NCBI GenBank assembly: GCA_026982355.1
Contig: JALSHG010000105.1
Coordinates: forward strand, 1-42,973
Source of the DNA: Thermodesulfovibrio sp.
Lineage (GTDB): Bacteria > Nitrospirota > Thermodesulfovibrionia > UBA6902
Direction: 5' to 3'
Length of the DNA stretch: 42,973 bases
The notes under the pieces were generated by a model that saw only the letters and a list, made by a program, of their open reading frames with translations, had not been told where the DNA came from and searched no databases. Of the stretch, positions 1 to 7,851 are shown in pieces. How positions within the stretch are numbered: position 1 is the first letter of the stretch; every line of letters begins with the position of its first letter. The position numbers and the translations under genes are program-made.

Positions 1-89
1 TATGTCTTTATTGCAGGAGGTAACGGAGAGTGAAATTCCAGAGGATGTCGATAAGCCGTGCGGAATACTCTCCAAGGTATCGCGGATAA
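1..89 (+). other. left-edge gene remnants
   Basis: An open frame enters from the window edge and stops with TGA at 31-33 (visible tail YVFIAGGNGE). A GTG at 30-32 overlaps that stop and follows AGGAGG at 15-20, so a second gene could begin here, but its frame closes after 19 codons at 87-89, just before repeat A1. This looks like the end of one gene and the stub of another cut short near a repeat. Neither is recognised. A third frame, from ATG at 2 to TAA at 140, is also open but runs into the repeat. Confidence 0.2.
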
Positions 90-102
90 AGCTTTTCCGC
101 CT

Positions 103-147
103 GACTCCCCTGCCCGCGGGCGGCATTCTTATGCCACTGTAAGGTTA
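103..147 (+). repeat. Family A repeat copy A1 (right half)
   Basis: GACTCCCCTGCC, a GC-rich middle, then TTATGCCACTGTAAGGTTAA match the right half of the complete family A copy at 33423-33515 (TTATGCAACTGCAAGGT). No left half is seen. It lies just upstream of mntA. Confidence 0.6.
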
Positions 148-165
148 AGTGAGGTGCATAGGGAA

Positions 166-540
166 ATGGCTGAAATCATAATAAATCATGTAAAAAATTT
201 CCTTCTGAAAAAAGAGCAACAGGAAAGCTCTCTCAAGCAAAAAGAAAAAAGAGAAGTTATTCTGGAGCTTGAAGCATTAAAAGATATCTGGACGAAATAT
301 GCCCTCGAAAGAGTTTACTTATACGGGTCATTCGCCGATACAACTTTTAATAAGTATTCTGATGTTGATATAGCCATTGAACCGGAGATTCCTTTTGAAG
401 ATCTGTTGAAACTCTATTCTGAAGTTAACAGGAAGACTGAAAGGGAGGTTGATGTAAGAGCACTTAAAGAACTGAGTTTTGCCGAAAGGATAAAAAAGAC
501 AGGGGTCTTGATATATGAAAGAAAAAATAGCCATTCTTAA
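166..540 (+). CDS. mntA: MntA-type nucleotidyltransferase antitoxin
   Basis: A 124-residue minimal nucleotidyltransferase. The signature GSX10DXD is complete: G54-S55, ten residues, then D66-V-D68, which bind the nucleotide and metal. In the HepT/MntA system the antitoxin neutralises HepT by transferring AMP groups to a tyrosine beside the HEPN catalytic site. A Lys/Glu-rich helix precedes the catalytic fold. I chose ATG 166 because the longer frame from 58 runs through repeat A1 and adds sequence foreign to the family. The gene overlaps hepT by 26 nt, which is typical for this pair. The local sequence is more AT-rich than the genes that follow, consistent with a mobile toxin-antitoxin module. 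The antitoxin role is inferred from the pairing. Confidence 0.85.
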   Translation: MAEIIINHVKNFLLKKEQQESSLKQKEKREVILELEALKDIWTKYALERVYLYGSFADTTFNKYSDVDIAIEPEIPFEDLLKLYSEVNRKTEREVDVRALKELSFAERIKKTGVLIYERKNSHS

Positions 541-988
541 AAGCGAGATAGAAAACGACTATCAAAGGATAAGGAGACTTTTTGATAAGTTTGAAAATTC
601 ATATAATGAATTTTCAGGATCGGGCGAGTATTCCAAATTGGTGGAGTCTGCTTTTTATGTAAGCCAGTTACATACGGGATTTGAGAATATATTTAAAAAT
701 GTAGCAAGAACATTTGAAAACAATATCGGGCAGGATTACTGGCACAAGTCACTGCTGGAAAGGATGATTCTGAATATTCAGGATATCAGGCCGGCAGTTA
801 TTTCTGAAGAAAGCTATACCTGTTTAAACGAATTGAGGGCCTTCAGACACTTCTTCCGCCATGCCTACAACACTGATATAGATAAGGAAAAGTTTAAAAT
901 TGTTGCAGACAGGGTGTTCAAGATCAGAGGTTTGATCAGGAAAGATCTGGATAAATTTCTGCATTTCCTGGACAGGTTAATTGCTTAA
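515..988 (+). CDS. hepT: HepT-type HEPN ribonuclease toxin
   Basis: A 157-residue, mostly helical HEPN protein. Residues 111-118 (RHFFRHAY) give the exact RX4HXY motif: R111 and H116 are the expected RNase residues and Y118 is the tyrosine that MntA AMPylates in the characterised Shewanella pair. The start lies inside the 3' end of mntA, so the two are translationally coupled, with the antitoxin first. Family knowledge makes it an RNase that arrests growth when not modified. The motif is intact, so the toxin is probably functional; which RNA it cuts cannot be read from the sequence. Confidence 0.85.
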   Translation: MKEKIAILKSEIENDYQRIRRLFDKFENSYNEFSGSGEYSKLVESAFYVSQLHTGFENIFKNVARTFENNIGQDYWHKSLLERMILNIQDIRPAVISEESYTCLNELRAFRHFFRHAYNTDIDKEKFKIVADRVFKIRGLIRKDLDKFLHFLDRLIA

Positions 989-1025
989 TCTTTCCTGAGA
1001 GTTATTCTTATTCAAGGAGTTATAA

Positions 1026-1772
1026 TTGCTCCCTATCTCTATTGTCATTGTAACAAAAAACGAAGAGATCAACATCGAAGATGCCCTGAAGAGCGTTGCC
1101 GGCGCAAAAGAGATTGTTGTCGTCGATTCGTTCAGCTCGGACAGGACCGTTGAGATATGCAGACACTTCACGGATAGAGTCTATCAGCATGAATGGCGGG
1201 GATTTGCCCGGCAGAAACAGACGGCGGTTGATTATGCGGAGGGGCCGTGGGTGCTGATACTCGATGCGGATGAGAGGCTTACCCCCGCGCTGAAGACGGA
1301 GATTACGGAGAATATTTCAAACACTGACTGCAGCGGTTTTTATGTGCCCAGGGAGAATTATTTTATCGGAAAGCGGATAAGACACGGCGGCTGGCGGCCG
1401 GACCATACGCTCCGGCTTTTCAGAAAGGACAGGGGGCGCCTGGAGGTCCGCAGCGTGCATGAAAAGGTGGTCGTGGACGGCAGGACCGGATATTTGAAGA
1501 ATCCCCTGAGACATTATACTTACAGGAGCGTTTCGGATTTTGTGGAGAGGATGGAACGTTATTCCACGCTCGCCGCCGGGGAAAAAATGAAAAACGCCCG
1601 AAAAGCCGGCCTGCTTTCCCTCGCGGCAAGGCCCCTTGCCACTTTTATGAAGATGTACTTCCTCAGGCTGGGATTCCTCGACGGCGCCCGGGGACTGGTA
1701 CTTGCCGTGCTTTACAGCTACTACACATTCCTTAAGTATGCAAAGATATGGGAGAAGCGGGAAACGGAATAA
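1026..1772 (+). CDS. Family 2 glycosyltransferase, WaaE/KdtX-like
   Basis: A 248-residue GT-A glycosyltransferase. The N-terminus has the strand ISIVIVTKNEE, followed by VVDSFSSDRT (nucleotide-sugar binding) and LILDADE near residue 80 (DXD-type metal site). The arrangement resembles the WaaE/KdtX beta-glucosyltransferases of lipopolysaccharide core, so an envelope-sugar role on the cytoplasmic face is inferred. A hydrophobic stretch near residues 205-235 could associate with the membrane. The start is TTG, supported by AAGGAG at 1014-1019 six bases upstream and by the conserved N-terminus. The stop codon is fused to the left end of repeat A2. No other LPS genes flank it, so the acceptor is unknown. 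Confidence 0.8.
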   Translation: MLPISIVIVTKNEEINIEDALKSVAGAKEIVVVDSFSSDRTVEICRHFTDRVYQHEWRGFARQKQTAVDYAEGPWVLILDADERLTPALKTEITENISNTDCSGFYVPRENYFIGKRIRHGGWRPDHTLRLFRKDRGRLEVRSVHEKVVVDGRTGYLKNPLRHYTYRSVSDFVERMERYSTLAAGEKMKNARKAGLLSLAARPLATFMKMYFLRLGFLDGARGLVLAVLYSYYTFLKYAKIWEKRETE

Positions 1773-1812
1773 ACCTTAATGTTGCATAAGCCGGCAGGGG
1801 AGTCCGGCGCAA
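1772..1812 (+). repeat. Family A repeat copy A2 (left half)
   Basis: AACCTTAATGTTGCATAAG followed by CCGGCAGGGGAGTCCGGCG is the reference left half of family A. The TAA stop of the glycosyltransferase overlaps its first base. A possible displaced right end, GTGCAAGGTGAG, lies near 2001-2012, beyond repeat B1. Confidence 0.75.
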
Positions 1813-1828
1813 CATCTTTTAATAAAGC

Positions 1829-1960
1829 GAGGCTCCTGCAAAAGTCCTCCGTCCGTCAACCGCAGCGGAGAGAGAGGCCTTATACCTCATCGATACCGAA
1901 AGATTTCTCCCTCCGGTCGAAATGCACATGCAGACATTTTCACACTTTTGCAAGGGTCTC
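1829..1960 (+). repeat. Family B repeat copy B1 (132 bp)
   Basis: It begins GAGGCTCCTGCAAAAGT and ends ACTTTTGCAAGGGTCTC, an imperfect terminal inverted repeat of about 17 bp. The interior (CGGAGAGAGAGG, then AAAGATTTCTCCCTCCGGTCGAAATG) is shared with B2 and B3. Like MITEs it has inverted ends and no coding capacity. It lies between two convergent genes. Confidence 0.8.
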
Positions 1961-2039
1961 CCGTGACAGAGAGATGCTGTCATCGGGAATAGTCCCCCTG
2001 AGTGCAAGGTGAGGTAATGGAAGGACAGGCACGGGGCCG

Positions 2040-2897
2040 TCAGACGAACTTGAAACTCAATACCTTGTAAATCAATTTAGCCGCGAGGAAGTCCGGGGCC
2101 GGGTTGCCTTTCAGGGGACAGAGCTCAACAACATCGAAACCGACTATGTTTATCTTTTCCGAGACATGTCTCAGCAGGTCAAGCGTCTCGTACCAGAGCA
2201 GCCCTCCCGGCTCGGGGGTGCCTGTTGAGGGCATTATGGACGGGTCGAGCACGTCCAGGTCGATTGTAATGTAGACATTTCCGGAAAGCCTCTCCGTGAC
2301 CCTTTCAATCCAGTCGCGCGATCTGCGGATGTCATCTGCATAAAAGATGTTTTCCTTCCTGATGGTTCCAAGCTCGCAGGAGGCCATGCTTCTTATGCCT
2401 ACGGAAATGATGTTTTCCGCGAACTCTTTCGCCCTTGCCATGACACAGGCGTGACTGTATTTATTGCCTTCGTAGGAATCCCTCATGTCGGAATGGGCGT
2501 CAAGGTGGAGGATGCTCATGTTGCTGAAATGACCGGCATGGGCGGTCATGGAACCTAATGAGACGGTATGCTCGCCGCCCAGGACGACGACGAATTTGCC
2601 GTCGTTTAACAGGTTAGCGACCTTTTTCCTGACCTTTCCGATCATCTGCCTGGAGGAGCCTGCAAGTATTTCGTCGGAGGTGTGGATGCCTTTTTTATAA
2701 ACTTCGGAATCCGTCTCGATATCATAGAGTTCCATGTTCGTCGAGGCCCTTATTATTGCTTCCGGCCCTCCGGCCGAGCCCCTGATCCATGAACTGGTCC
2801 TGTCAAACGGAACGGGAAGGATGACTGTTTTCGATTTCTTATAATCTGAATGCTCCGCGGGCAGGCCGCCGAAATTATGGATGTGCTTGCTTTTCAA
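2040..2897 (-). CDS. speB: Agmatinase (ureohydrolase family)
   Basis: A 285-residue ureohydrolase that would hydrolyse agmatine to putrescine and urea using two Mn ions. Visible metal ligands are GGEH at 107-110, DAHSD with D133/H135/D137, and D213/D215 in IDLDVLDP, followed by the family signature PSTGTPEPGG. The length is normal. Agmatinase rather than arginase is inferred from the gene directly upstream, which makes agmatine from arginine. The start is TTG and it abuts the TAA stop of that gene with no spacer, so translation probably depends on terminating ribosomes. No biosynthetic spermidine synthase is seen nearby. Confidence 0.88.
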   Translation of the reverse strand: MKSKHIHNFGGLPAEHSDYKKSKTVILPVPFDRTSSWIRGSAGGPEAIIRASTNMELYDIETDSEVYKKGIHTSDEILAGSSRQMIGKVRKKVANLLNDGKFVVVLGGEHTVSLGSMTAHAGHFSNMSILHLDAHSDMRDSYEGNKYSHACVMARAKEFAENIISVGIRSMASCELGTIRKENIFYADDIRRSRDWIERVTERLSGNVYITIDLDVLDPSIMPSTGTPEPGGLLWYETLDLLRHVSEKINIVGFDVVELCPLKGNPAPDFLAAKLIYKVLSFKFV

Positions 2898-3446
2898 TTA
2901 TAACAGCATCACTGCAGCGGCAATGACGGTTGTCCATTTTCCATGCTTGTTGCCCTCTGCAGACTGGCATATGTTGGTGGATTTGAAGATATAGTTTGTT
3001 GCATTATAGACCTGTTTTCTCGAATCCCATGCCTCGTCCGGGTCAAAGGCGATGCCCAGTGTCGTGGCCAGCATTGTTGCGGCAAGGTCCTCCGCATAAT
3101 CACCGGCCTTCCGGGCCGTCTTGCCGAAGGAGTGGTATTCGGAGATATAACCGTAATGCCCCCTGTCCTTGGGCACAGCGAGGCCCACCGCGGAGGCGAT
3201 CAGCCTGTTCGGCTCATTGGTTTCATTCCTTGCCATGACACAGAAGGTTATCTGTCCGGGCTTGATTAATTTCACCCCTTTGGCCTTGGGGATAATCACG
3301 CAGTTCGGGGGGAAAATGCTTGAGACGTATACGAGATTGCACTTCTCTATTCCCGCCTTGCGCAGGGCGAGCTCAAAGGATGCGAGCTTGTCCTTGTGTA
3401 TCCCTACGCCTTTTGTGAAAAATATCTGTTTGGGAATCAGTTCCAT
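2898..3446 (-). CDS. pdaD: Pyruvoyl-dependent arginine decarboxylase
   Basis: A 182-residue PvlArgDC-family protein that decarboxylates arginine to agmatine. These enzymes are made as a proenzyme that cuts itself before a serine, which becomes the pyruvoyl cofactor. The expected site is VSSIFPP at 41-47, with cleavage between S42 and S43. The following strand and the segment with [11 protein letters not shown] fit the family, as does the total length. It is first in a two-gene polyamine operon with agmatinase. A promoter-like sequence at 3495-3524 lies at a suitable distance upstream. Substrate preference over aspartate or histidine is taken from the family and the agmatinase neighbour. Confidence 0.88.
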   Translation of the reverse strand: MELIPKQIFFTKGVGIHKDKLASFELALRKAGIEKCNLVYVSSIFPPNCVIIPKAKGVKLIKPGQITFCVMARNETNEPNRLIASAVGLAVPKDRGHYGYISEYHSFGKTARKAGDYAEDLAATMLATTLGIAFDPDEAWDSRKQVYNATNYIFKSTNICQSAEGNKHGKWTTVIAAAVMLL

Positions 3447-3494
3447 GGTTTAAACCGCGGTACGGTGCCTTTCGGGCTGTTTTTTTCCGCGTGA

Positions 3495-3524
3495 AATATA
3501 ACGCAAATTCACCTGTTTTTTCAA
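3495..3524 (-). promoter_or_regulatory. Candidate sigma-70 promoter for pdaD-speB
   Basis: Read on the minus strand there is TTGAAA, 18 nt, then TATATT, ending about 49 nt before the pdaD start. The rest of the 279-bp divergent gap to hisH shows only GC-rich purine/pyrimidine runs and no feature that I can name. Confidence 0.45.
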
Positions 3525-3725
3525 GTTGTAATATTTCACTCCCCCGCCAAGCCTCCCCATCGGGATGGATGGGAAAGAAAAATGATTTTACATCAAAGGG
3601 TTGGAGACTGCCGGATTCCACCTGAAATCCTCCCCCGCGGCGGAGTGGAGGGAGTGGATGAGGCAAACCTGTTGCGACGTTCCGGAATTCTGGAAGTCTG
3701 CGGCTGAATAGTTTAATATAGGTAC

Positions 3726-4340
3726 ATGATCGCAATCATTGACTATGGAATGGGAAATCTCAGGAGCGTTGAAAAGGGATTCAGAAAGGTCGGTGTCGAT
3801 GTCTGCGTGACGGACAGGCCCGGGGTCGTTGAAAAGGCTGATGCCGTCGTCCTGCCCGGCGTGGGTGCATTCAGGGACTGCATGGAGGGGCTGAAAAGAC
3901 TCGATGTGGTGGATGCGGTTATAAGGGCCGTCAAAGACGGCAGGCCGTATCTCGGCATATGTCTCGGCCTGCAGGTGCTGTTCACTGAGTCGGAGGAGTT
4001 CGGAAGATGCCGGGGGCTTGATATTTTCAGGGGCAGGGTGGTCAGGTTCGGGAACAGCGATCTGAAAATTCCGCACATGGGGTGGAATCAGGTGAATTTG
4101 AAGCAGGATAATCCTCTGTTTGCGGGTATCGGCGACGGGAGTTATTTCTATTTCGTACATTCCTATTATGTTGTTCCCGAAGACGGCTCGATAGTGGCGG
4201 CAACGACGGATTACGGCGCTGAATTCACCTCAGCCGTCTGCAGGGACAATATATTCGCCGTTCAGTTCCACCCGGAAAAAAGCCAGAAAACCGGGCTGAA
4301 ACTTCTTGAGAATTTCGGAAAAATTGTTTACGGGAGATAA
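3726..4340 (+). CDS. hisH: Imidazole glycerol phosphate synthase, glutaminase subunit
   Basis: A 204-residue class I glutamine amidotransferase. It supplies ammonia to HisF for imidazole ring closure in histidine synthesis, also yielding AICAR. The triad is visible: nucleophile C79 in GICLGLQ, and H182/E184 in QFHPEKS. The oxyanion segment LPGVGAF at 43-49 and the N-terminal DYGMGNLRSV are typical of HisH. The partner hisF and other his genes are not in the window, so this is a detached subunit gene. Start ATG 3726 has no clear Shine-Dalgarno, and an AT-rich TTTAATATA lies only about 8 nt upstream, so a short or absent 5' leader is possible. Confidence 0.92.
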   Translation: MIAIIDYGMGNLRSVEKGFRKVGVDVCVTDRPGVVEKADAVVLPGVGAFRDCMEGLKRLDVVDAVIRAVKDGRPYLGICLGLQVLFTESEEFGRCRGLDIFRGRVVRFGNSDLKIPHMGWNQVNLKQDNPLFAGIGDGSYFYFVHSYYVVPEDGSIVAATTDYGAEFTSAVCRDNIFAVQFHPEKSQKTGLKLLENFGKIVYGR

Positions 4341-4366
4341 TCTCTGTCGATAGCGCCTCTCATTTG

Positions 4367-4413
4367 ACCTTGATCTTGCGTAAGCGGGCGGTGTTTTAAT
4401 GCCGCTGTAAGGC
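4367..4413 (+). repeat. Family A repeat copy A3 (short complete element)
   Basis: ACCTTGATCTTGCGTAAG, a short GC-rich centre, then TTAATGCCGCTGTAAGGC form both ends of family A with most of the interior missing (47 bp). It is immediately upstream of the trkA promoter. Confidence 0.6.
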
Positions 4414-4427
4414 TGATTTTTGCTGTA

Positions 4428-4436
4428 TGATATAAT
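4428..4436 (+). promoter_or_regulatory. Extended -10 promoter of trkAH, nearly leaderless
   Basis: TGATATAAT is a perfect extended -10 (TGnTATAAT). Transcription would start near 4443, only two or three bases before the trkA ATG at 4446. No -35 match is seen at the usual distance, as expected for extended -10 promoters, and no Shine-Dalgarno fits in the gap. Confidence 0.55.
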
Positions 4437-4445
4437 GGTTGGATT

Positions 4446-5780
4446 ATGCGGGTAATTATAGTCGGCGCCGGCGAAGTCGGTTTTCAGTTGGCAAAGTTCC
4501 TGTCTGCTGAAAATATCGATGTTGTGGTGGTTGACAGGAACAAGGAGAAGCTGAACAGGATCTCCGAGGAACTGGATGTCGCGCTCGTTGAAGGGGAGGG
4601 CGGTTCGCCCTCGGTGCTCAAGGAGGCGGGCGCCGACGAGGCGGACATACTCCTTGCGGTTACCGACATGGACGAAACGAACATGATCGCCTGCCTGGTT
4701 GCCAAGGCGATGTTCCAGATACCGAGAAACGTGGCCCGCATCAGAAACCTTGAGTACTTCTCCAATGATATCCTCCTTGACAGCCTCGGGATCAATCCTG
4801 CGATAAGTCCTGAAATAGAGGCGGCAAAGGCCGTCATACGCCTGATAGAGGTGCCTTTCGCCGCTGATGTTGAAGACTTTGAGGACGGCAGGGTCAAGGT
4901 CATAGGCTTCAGGGTGCCGCCGGATTCGAAACTGATCGGCAAGGTGTTTAAAAATCTCAACCTCGTAAAGCCAAAGGTTCTCATCGGGGCGATTCAGCGC
5001 GGAGACAATATCATAATTCCCACGGGTGACGACACGCTCAGGAAAAATGACATCATCTTCCTGCCGGTCAAGCGGGAGAATATCGATTCCGTGTGCAACA
5101 GTGTCGGCGGTGTCGTAATGCCCGTCAGGAGGATCATGATCGTGGGCGGCGGCAGGATAGGATTCTATGTGGCGAAGACCATGGAAGAGAGAAACCTCAG
5201 CGTGAAGATCATAGAGAAGGATGCCGGCAGATGCAAGTTTCTGATTAAATCCCTCCAGAAAAGTGTCGTGCTCCGTGGAGACGGTTCGGACCAGAAACTG
5301 CTCGTGGAGGAAAACATCAATGATATGGACGTATTCGCCGCCATATCAAACAACGAAGAGCTTAATATAATGGCATCCCTGCTCGCCAAGAGCCTTGGTG
5401 TGAAAAAGGTCATAACCATTGTCAACAAGACCGATTACCTGCCCCTTGCCAATAATCTCGGCATAGAGGCCGTCCTGAGCCCGCGCCTGATCACGGCGGG
5501 CACCATTCTGAAGTACGTCAGGAGGGGCAATATTCTTTCGCTTACCACCATTGCCGAAGGGAAGGCCGAGATAATGGAGGCTGAGGCGAAGGACGGTTCC
5601 GCGCTCATCGGCAGGACCCTGCGGGAAGTCGAGCTTCCGAAGAAGACGCTGATAGGGGCCGTCATAAGGAATGACAATGTCATAATCCCTTCCGGGGACG
5701 ACAGGATCGCCGGCAATGACAAGCTGATTATCTTTACACTGTGGGAATCCGTTAAGCAGGTGGAAAAGCTTCTTCTATGA
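4446..5780 (+). CDS. trkA: Trk potassium uptake regulatory protein TrkA
   Basis: A 444-residue peripheral membrane regulator with the two-fold TrkA layout. RCK_N domain 1 starts at residue 1 with the Rossmann motif IVGAGEVG and an acidic strand end (VVVDRN). A first TrkA_C domain covers roughly residues 145-220. RCK_N domain 2 starts near 228 with IVGGGRIG, and a second TrkA_C domain ends the protein. It would bind NAD(H) or ATP/ADP and gate the TrkH channel. Its stop overlaps the trkH start (ATGA), indicating a translationally coupled pair. It is likely expressed from the extended -10 promoter just upstream as a leaderless or near-leaderless mRNA. Confidence 0.93.
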   Translation: MRVIIVGAGEVGFQLAKFLSAENIDVVVVDRNKEKLNRISEELDVALVEGEGGSPSVLKEAGADEADILLAVTDMDETNMIACLVAKAMFQIPRNVARIRNLEYFSNDILLDSLGINPAISPEIEAAKAVIRLIEVPFAADVEDFEDGRVKVIGFRVPPDSKLIGKVFKNLNLVKPKVLIGAIQRGDNIIIPTGDDTLRKNDIIFLPVKRENIDSVCNSVGGVVMPVRRIMIVGGGRIGFYVAKTMEERNLSVKIIEKDAGRCKFLIKSLQKSVVLRGDGSDQKLLVEENINDMDVFAAISNNEELNIMASLLAKSLGVKKVITIVNKTDYLPLANNLGIEAVLSPRLITAGTILKYVRRGNILSLTTIAEGKAEIMEAEAKDGSALIGRTLREVELPKKTLIGAVIRNDNVIIPSGDDRIAGNDKLIIFTLWESVKQVEKLLL

Positions 5781-7225
5781 ACATTGCCGTTGTCTTCAAC
5801 CTTGCAGGGGTGGTTCTCCTGTTCTCCTCCGCATTCATGCTCGTCCCGTTACTGGTCTCGCTTCTTTACAGGGGAAGTGATCTCAAGGCATTCGCCACAT
5901 CTTTTCTGGTAACCTTCCTGTCGGGCCTCCTGATGTATTTTCTTACAAAGAGCCGGAAAAAAATAGAGCTGAAGCACAGGGACGGTTTCGCCGTCGTAAC
6001 CGTGAGCTGGCTCGTCATGTCGTTTTTCGCCTCCCTGCCGTACATGCTGGCAGGCGTGACAACGTCCTTTACGGACGCCTACTTTGAGTCCATGGCGGGC
6101 TTTACGACCACCGGAGCATCCGTCCTGAGCAACCTTGAGAGCCTGCCGGAAGGCATTCTGCTGTGGAGAAGCCTTACGCAGTGGATGGGGGGAATGGGAA
6201 TAATAGTTTTCTCTCTTGCGATACTCCCGATCCTGGGCGCGGGAGGGATGCAGTTGTTCAGGGCCGAGGTGCCGGAGATAGGGGTTGAAAAGCTCAAACC
6301 GAGAATTATTGATATGGCGAAATCCCTCTGGTACATATATGCGGGGCTTACCGCTGTGCTGGCGCTGCTGCTGTGGGTCTGCGGAATGGATCTCTTCGAC
6401 GCGGTGTGCCACTCGTTTGCAACAATGGCCACCGGCGGGTTTTCGACAAAGAGCGCGAGCATAGCGCATTTCGGCAGCGCTTATACGGACGTCATCATAA
6501 CTGTTTTCATGTTTCTGGCCGGAATGAACTTTTCACTGCATTTTTATGCGCTGCGGGGCAATTTATCCCGGTTTGCCAAAAGCAGCGAGTTCAAGTTTTA
6601 CTGTTCGGTTGTTTTGGTCTCGATCGCGGTGGTTACTGCAAGCACGATGCAGTCGGAGTATTCCTCGATATTGAAGGCATTGCGCTACGCCTCTTTCCAG
6701 GTCGTCTCGATTATGACGACAACCGGCTTTACAACCGCCGATTACGGGAAATGGCCCGTGTTTTCGCAGATGTTCCTGCTCTGCCTCATGTTTATCGGCG
6801 GGATGGTCGGCTCAACCGGCGGGGGTATGAAACAGGTCAGGATACTGCTTATGTTCAAGCAGGCGCATCGCGAGCTCTATCACCTGATTCACCCGCATGC
6901 TGTGACGTCGCTTAAACTGGATGAGAAGCATGTGCCCAAGGAGACCCTCGGCGGGATATGGGGCTTTCTGTTTCTTTTTATACTGATCGCTGTTGTCGCC
7001 ACGCTGTTCATGACGGCGCTCGGCCTGGATATAGTCACTTCGGGCAGCGCGGTCGTCTCCGCAATGTCCAATGTGGGGCCTGCGCTCGGCGAGGCGGGGC
7101 CGGCTTATAACTACTTTGCAATACCGGCTGCGGGGAAGTGGACGCTTGTTCTGTGCATGCTGATAGGAAGGCTTGAGATTTATACGGTTATCTTGCTGTT
7201 TATGCCGATTTTCTGGAGAAAGTGA
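5777..7225 (+). CDS. trkH: Trk potassium uptake channel subunit TrkH
   Basis: A 482-residue integral membrane protein of the TrkH/KtrB family with about ten hydrophobic segments. Four selectivity-filter-like loops can be picked out: MAGFTTTGAS, FATMATGGFS, MTTTGFTT and SAMSNVGPAL, each with the conserved filter glycine. The segment FIGGMVGSTGGGMK is characteristic of TrkH. It conducts K+ into the cell under control of TrkA, which is encoded just upstream with a 4-nt overlap. No terminator is evident after it; the operon runs into a 626-bp non-coding stretch holding repeat B2. Confidence 0.93.
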   Translation: MNIAVVFNLAGVVLLFSSAFMLVPLLVSLLYRGSDLKAFATSFLVTFLSGLLMYFLTKSRKKIELKHRDGFAVVTVSWLVMSFFASLPYMLAGVTTSFTDAYFESMAGFTTTGASVLSNLESLPEGILLWRSLTQWMGGMGIIVFSLAILPILGAGGMQLFRAEVPEIGVEKLKPRIIDMAKSLWYIYAGLTAVLALLLWVCGMDLFDAVCHSFATMATGGFSTKSASIAHFGSAYTDVIITVFMFLAGMNFSLHFYALRGNLSRFAKSSEFKFYCSVVLVSIAVVTASTMQSEYSSILKALRYASFQVVSIMTTTGFTTADYGKWPVFSQMFLLCLMFIGGMVGSTGGGMKQVRILLMFKQAHRELYHLIHPHAVTSLKLDEKHVPKETLGGIWGFLFLFILIAVVATLFMTALGLDIVTSGSAVVSAMSNVGPALGEAGPAYNYFAIPAAGKWTLVLCMLIGRLEIYTVILLFMPIFWRK

Positions 7226-7296
7226 GCGCCGGGCACGGGGAAAACTCCGGTTAAGCCCTGACGGAAAGCGGAAATCAGCTTAATTTCAGGACAGAA

Positions 7297-7430
7297 AAGG
7301 CTCTTGCAAAAGTCCTTTGTCCGTCACCTCCAGCGGAGAGGGAGGTCTTATAACTCATTGATACCAAAAGATTTCCCGCTCCGGTCGAAATGACATATGC
7401 AGGCATTTTCACACTTTTGCAAGAGGCTCT
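7297..7430 (+). repeat. Family B repeat copy B2 (134 bp)
   Basis: It begins AAGGCTCTTGCAAAAGTC and ends CACTTTTGCAAGAGGCTCT. The interior (GGAGAGGGAGGTCTTATAAC and the segment GGTCGAAATGACATATGCAG) closely matches B1 and B3. Confidence 0.85.
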
Positions 7431-7851
7431 GGGAACAAGTGTTTTTTGTTTTTTATCCATAAAAATATAAAATTTATTGAAGAAAAAAAGATTTTCTTGA
7501 CAATTATGTATATATTTGTTTACTTATTTTGTGTATAATAGAAAACTACCGGTAAAAAATAAACGTTTTTTCGAGACATGTTGGTTTCCTGATTCAGGAT
7601 AATGCAGAGGGGGGATAAGCAAACATCAGGATGCGGAATTAAAGTGAGGGCTGAACTTTGCCGAATAAAAACCAACATATAGCATATACTCAGGAAGTTA
7701 TAAACAAAAATTTCCAAGAGGGACAGGTTGCCTGAGAAAAAGACGTTGAAACCACAAGTCATTCCGGGTCATGGCAAAGATATGGCTGACGGTGTCATGA
7801 GCCTGTCATCTTCCAGTAAAACAACAATAATCTCAAAACAGTCATTAACTG
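7431..7851 (+). promoter_or_regulatory. Long AT-rich promoter and leader region before pilM
   Basis: The stretch 7440-7560 is strongly AT-rich and holds a perfect TTGACA at 7497-7502 and a perfect TATAAT at 7534-7539. They are 31 nt apart, so they are not one promoter; each may belong to a separate weaker one. About 310 nt of leader follow before pilM, including an inverted-repeat-closed segment at 7578-7678. I found no coding frame with a plausible start in this stretch, and no clear Shine-Dalgarno before pilM. Confidence 0.45.
7578..7678 (+). ncRNA. Possible structured leader RNA upstream of pilM
   Basis: A perfect 10-bp stem, ATGTTGGTTT (7578-7587) with AAACCAACAT (7669-7678), would close a segment of about 100 nt. 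Inside it, CCTGAT (7588-7593) can pair with ATCAGG (7625-7630), stacking directly on the closing stem. This is the shape of a cis-regulatory RNA. I do not recognise a GEMM or other known riboswitch consensus in it. A protein-binding operator or chance pairing remains possible. Confidence 0.3.

Noticed and set aside
58-165. N-terminal extension of mntA from 58
   Set aside because: It reads through repeat A1 and adds 36 residues foreign to the family; ATG 166 fits the family start.
1779-2012. 77-codon plus-strand frame
   Set aside because: It is a translation of repeats A2 and B1; the same peptide pieces (LLQKSSV, PKDFSLRSK) recur in the frame over B3 at 30054-30186.
7561-7700. Cyclic-di-GMP (GEMM) riboswitch call for the pilM leader
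   Set aside because: The conserved GEMM core and tetraloop-receptor sequences are not readable; only generic pairing is seen.
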